Shown: one piece after another, positions 59,811 through 64,000 of the stretch
Position numbering within the stretch: the stretch's first letter is position 1
How the letters are laid out: each line of letters opens with the position of its first letter
From: Pithys albifrons albifrons
Taxonomy: Eukaryota > Chordata > Aves > Passeriformes > Thamnophilidae
Assembly (NCBI RefSeq): GCF_047495875.1
Contig: NC_092471.1
Coordinates: forward strand, 15,149,001-15,213,000
DNA: 64,000 nucleotides
Direction: 5' to 3'
Notes under the pieces: model-generated
Told to the model about the DNA's origin: nothing
Database searches by the model: none
Seen by the model: only the letters and a program-made list of their open reading frames with translations
Program-made: the position numbers and the translations under genes

Positions 59811-62800
59811 CATGTATAAAGCTTGAATTGAAAAATAGTTAAAAAATGAGAAAGACCACTGTAGCTCCTAAAATGCTTTCAACACAATCCTTTACTTCAA
59901 AGTGAACTAAAGTCTGGTGCTGTACCTTGGGAATGTCTCGTTGGCAGAAGACTCTTTGTGAGAGGACATATTTGCAGTTCATTTATTTAGCAAAGTATAA
60001 AATACTTTAATACTTGGGCCTGTGAAGTCTGGGAGTTTTGAACATTTCAGCTGGACAGGGTTAAGTAAGACAGAGTATTGTAAACAGTGCTGGGGCAGGT
60101 AATCTGTCAGGAAGAGGAGAGGGAACAGAGCAGTGAAGAAAGGAAGTAATCCCTGTCTTTTCCAACAGGCTGCTCTCATGGAAGAGCAGTGATAGTGCTG
60201 TGACAGACCCTCAAGCCTCATGTGGGGCTGCAGCAATGCAGGTGACCTCAGACTGACCTGACTAACCTGACAGAACATTGATTTCCTGCAGTTGTAACCC
60301 AGAGGGAAGGTATCACCACACTGACAGAAAATTATAAGGAATTAAGGACCTAAAGGATGAGCTGAGCAGTATAACACAAGCCTGATTTGGCTTTGTTTAA
60401 AATGACCTCTTTGGCCAGTGACCATTATTACAGAAGCTGTGACTGCACTGAAACACAACACTGGGATGATTGGATTTCACATTCCCAGCATTCAAAGCAT
60501 TTCCATAAAGTTGTCAGCACAAACTGAGGTCTGAGCAACAATAAAACCAGATGAGAATCCGAACAAAACAATGCATCACTTAAAAAGTGCTTGGTCAGCT
60601 GAACATATAAAGCATCAGTTGACTGAACTGGGCCTTATTACCATGCCAGCAACATCCTTTGAACTCCACAGTTCTTGAAATCAGTCTGGTTCACATAACA
60701 AAGCAATGGCATTAAATGAGATGATATTTCTAGAAACTGCCTTATAGAGGCTTACCTTTAACTAAAGATAGTTATTTTGACTGGAAAACTTTGTGTTCAG
60801 AATTTTCAGAATCTGGCAGCTCTGAAGATCTGATACCACATATTTAAAGAGCCAAGAGGAGTGTGTGCCATCCATGGGATTTGTTGTGTCAGATTTGTTG
60901 TGTGAGCACACATGATCTTTCAGAATACATGGAGTACTGTTCAGCCTTCTAAGAGAGCAGGACCAAGAATAAACACCAGAACATCTTCTTTTTCTCCTGT
61001 TTTGTAAAAAAGCTTTGGACCTCCAGGTTAATTTATGAATGGCAACCTTCCTATAGAATGGCACATGGAGCTGATGGAAGGCAGTAAATGATACAATCAA
61101 ATTATAATGCAATGGAAATAATTCCAATAATTAGTTATATCCACGTGTATAAGTTCTCTTTATTTTAATTTGTTTATTTCAATTTTGTTAGCTTCAAGTC
61201 CCAGACATTAGTGTCCTCTATGCTTTCATCAAATAGATTAAAGAATCATCTGTTTGTAAAAATATTAATAATTTAATAGGATTGAATCATTATTTACTAA
61301 AAAAGCTGCCTATCTCAAACCAACTGACATTTTACTTAGTTCTTTGAAGCATTTTGTTTCTTCTAAAGCCTTCCAATCTTACAGTTAAATAATTATTGAT
61401 GATGACTAATCTTTCCTGCTTTTCACAAAGCTCATTCTTGAGATTTCTCAATGAGTCTAAGTGATCACCAGGGCTACCCTGCTCCACACTTTCAAATATT
61501 TTCTAATTGTCTTTTTCGTTCCCTAAAGAACTAAACATGCCTCCAAAGGATGCTTTCTTAATATAATCTCAGAGCAGGCCCATCAGTTTTGTGCTTACAT
61601 AGTCAGTTCATTACCCATTCCTCTGCCCTTTCCCAAAAACATTTTTTAAAATGCATCTTCTATTCACATAATTAAATTTCCCCCATATTTGTTTCCTTTA
61701 TCTCTTCCTGAAATAAAACTTCATTGCATCTTCAACCTCTTCCTTAACAGTCTTACAAATTTACATACCAGGGAGAAATACTTAAGCAAATATGATCCCA
61801 TAAGTTCTTCAGTACATTCATGCTATTAATTGGTTGCACTTCATTCAGTAATAGTCAAATGCAAGTCTGTAAATGTTGTCTAAAAATATCCTTCCATTTC
61901 CCTGTTAGGTTTTTTAATAAAGGTAAAAGGTGGGCTGGTACACTGTGTTAGGATGATAATGATCAGCAAATGTCCATCAACATGTTTATGTTGCTAAACA
62001 TCAAGATTCTCTTTCCCTTATGATCCAGCTGTCAAGTGAATTCAGCCTCGATGTGTCTCTGAGCGCTCAAGGCGCATTTAATGTCAAAATCTAAGATGAG
62101 TATGCAGGGAAAACATTTTCACAAGAATGCAAATATAAAATATTCTGACATTTATTCTGGGTTTTGAGAGTTTATGACACAAAATCATCAAGCCAGAGAT
62201 TAAGGATTAAAGGGCTCAGAGCTGTCATGGAATAAATAGCAACATTTTGCACAGTGCTGTCCTCAGCAAAGAGTGAGTACAGAGCTGAAGTCAAGGAACA
62301 AAAAAGCTGACACTTTTGCCCTGACTTTCAATGGTATCTACATAAGCTACAGGCTCTCTGGTTTATGGATGCGTTTGCACCCTCCCATAATTAACAGAAA
62401 TCCAGTGTCCCCTATTGGTCATCTTTCAGTAGTTCCCAAAGTGCAGGATTCCTCCCAGCACGCTGCAGTCCCAAGAAACTGTAGGATCAGTGTGGTCTCT
62501 TAAGCCATCTGTGACTCTAATCTATTTTTCCATATGAAATCATCAATATTCTGATCTACAAAGTCACAGTTGGCTTTTGTTTGCACTTCAAATAGAGCCA
62601 GTAACACATTACTCAAGATCTAATTATACTGGCCTGCAAATGATGTAGAACTTGGTAATTCCTTTGGAATAAAGTAAATTTATTTACCACCCTTTTTTGC
62701 CACCCAAACAAAAATTTCCCTAAGAGGATTTCTTAGGCTTGTGTTGGTTTGCTTTCACATTTAATGCTGTTCCACAACAAATTGCTGATGCAACTTCAGT

Positions 62801-64000
62801 GATACTCAGTACCAAACACTTGTGAGGAAATAACTGACTTTTTTCAGTTTTATTAGAACTGTCTGAAACATGACTCTATACAACTTTCCAGAAACATGTA
62901 TTTGTAATTGTTTTCAGTGTTCTTTATTGATATCATCATGGTCTTGATTATTTAAAAGGATGTAGGTGTCCTAGTTTGTATGATTTCCATAAGAATATAA
63001 AATGTCTTTAGACTTTCAATAATTTGGTAAAAAGATTTAAAAAAACTTGTTAAAAATAATCTGAATATTGTCTTTTCTGTTCACTTACAGGAATATTCTA
63101 TTGCCTCCTATTCTAGGAGGCAAACATGAAAGACTAAAATCTCCCCAAATGAATATTTTTCAATTTTTAGCAAACTGAAAATGAAATTCTTTTGGGATAA
63201 AAGTTCTGGTCAACATTAATAGAAAAAAAGGCTTTTCTTCCTATTTTTCAGCAAAAAGTGGTATGGACTTGTTTTAAACTGCTTCTTAGTGAGATAATGC
63301 ACGTTATTTATGAAACTAAACAATCATTTCAGTTATCCAAGGAATCCTGTAGGGTTCCATCTGTGATTGTAATTGCAGTATCAAGATGTAAAAGAGAAAA
63401 TGTGACATGATTATGGATATAATTTTAAAATATTAAGAAGACAATGCAAATAAGTAAGCAGGCAGTGGAGTGGTGGTTTGGTTATACCACAACAGAATTG
63501 GTTCATAATGATTCACATATTCTTCTGTTAACAGATCTGATAAAACCAATTATTCCTTTCAGTACCACCTGTTTCTTCCCTCAGTATTGGCCCTACCAAA
63601 CCTCCAAGGTCTGTTCCATGCTCATTAGGAATAGCAAATTTTACCCTCTAGTCAACTCACACTGTTCATTCCTCTTGTTTGCAGTGTGACTCAAGCCTTA
63701 TCAGGACATACTAGTTCTCAGAAAAATGCACACTTCTAGACCACAAATAAATAATAAAGGTAAAAGTGGCACATATGAATTATTTTAGAAGCAAAAAGAT
63801 CCCATGAAGAACTGGTTCAAGTTTGCCATTAGCAGAATTCTGCCATCCTAAATCCATCCTGTACTCTAGACACTAAGGCTCAGTATTGACGATTTAGATG
63901 ACAGAATAGAAAACGCTTTGAATTTGAAAATACTAACAATTTGAGAAGGATGGCAAGCACTGCAGAGGGCAGGAGTGAAATTTGAAAGAATGTGGTGAAA
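59811..64000. other. Intergenic, no gene recognised
   Basis: AT-rich to the end of the window. Open frames are short and without recognisable domains; the longest is 121 codons at 60762-61127 on the - strand. No RNA gene or clear repeat was recognised. Confidence 0.6.

Noticed and set aside
1..64000. CRISPR arrays, bacterial operons or prokaryotic defence systems
   Set aside because: No regularly spaced direct repeats, ribosome-binding sites or dense gene packing. Everything points to vertebrate nuclear DNA.

Overview
This is vertebrate nuclear DNA, almost certainly from a bird. The background is AT-rich and intergenic with sparse, short repeats. The interspersed repeats are avian types: 3' fragments of CR1 LINEs ending in the diagnostic ATTCTATGAT motif, and LTRs of a type familiar from bird genomes. 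There are no Alu, B1 or L1 sequences. No bacterial, plasmid or phage gene is visible. I cannot name the species from sequence alone.

The window holds one unmistakable protein-coding gene, SLITRK4, on the + strand. A CpG island at about 2.53-4.48 kb is the likely promoter and 5'-UTR exon region. It is followed by a pyrimidine-rich tract, a 5'-UTR intron, and a strong splice acceptor at 5784. One uninterrupted coding exon (5835-8348, 837 codons) carries the whole protein: a type I synaptic adhesion receptor with two LRR domains, one membrane span and a tyrosine-bearing tail. Downstream lies a long AT-rich 3' UTR with polyadenylation hexamers at about 8.97, 9.34, 11.76-11.77, 12.18 and 12.37 kb. 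A strong G-run cluster at 10979-11011 lies within the long 3'-UTR form, if that form is used.

The rest (12.4-64 kb) is gene-poor and looks like a gene desert beside a neuronal gene. It contains two copies (+ strand at 21.6 kb, - strand at 40.7-41.0 kb) of a 5S-rRNA-headed SINE with a (CA)n tail and clear target-site duplications. The copies are about 94% identical to each other, so the family was active fairly recently. It also contains three CR1 fragments (two on the - strand at 35.35-35.80 kb, one on the + strand at 46.54-47.2 kb), two LTR fragments of one avian ERV family (38.55 and 59.26-59.81 kb), a possible third LTR near 55.6-56.3 kb, and several microsatellites.

The most interesting unexplained locus is at 26.57-26.94 kb on the - strand. 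It looks like a complete terminal exon: polypyrimidine tract and acceptor, short open frame, stop, AATAAA and a GU-rich stretch. RFX X-box-like inverted repeats lie upstream at 26.88 and 27.38 kb. I do not recognise the encoded peptide. The best candidates for something undescribed are this exon and the 5S-derived SINE family.
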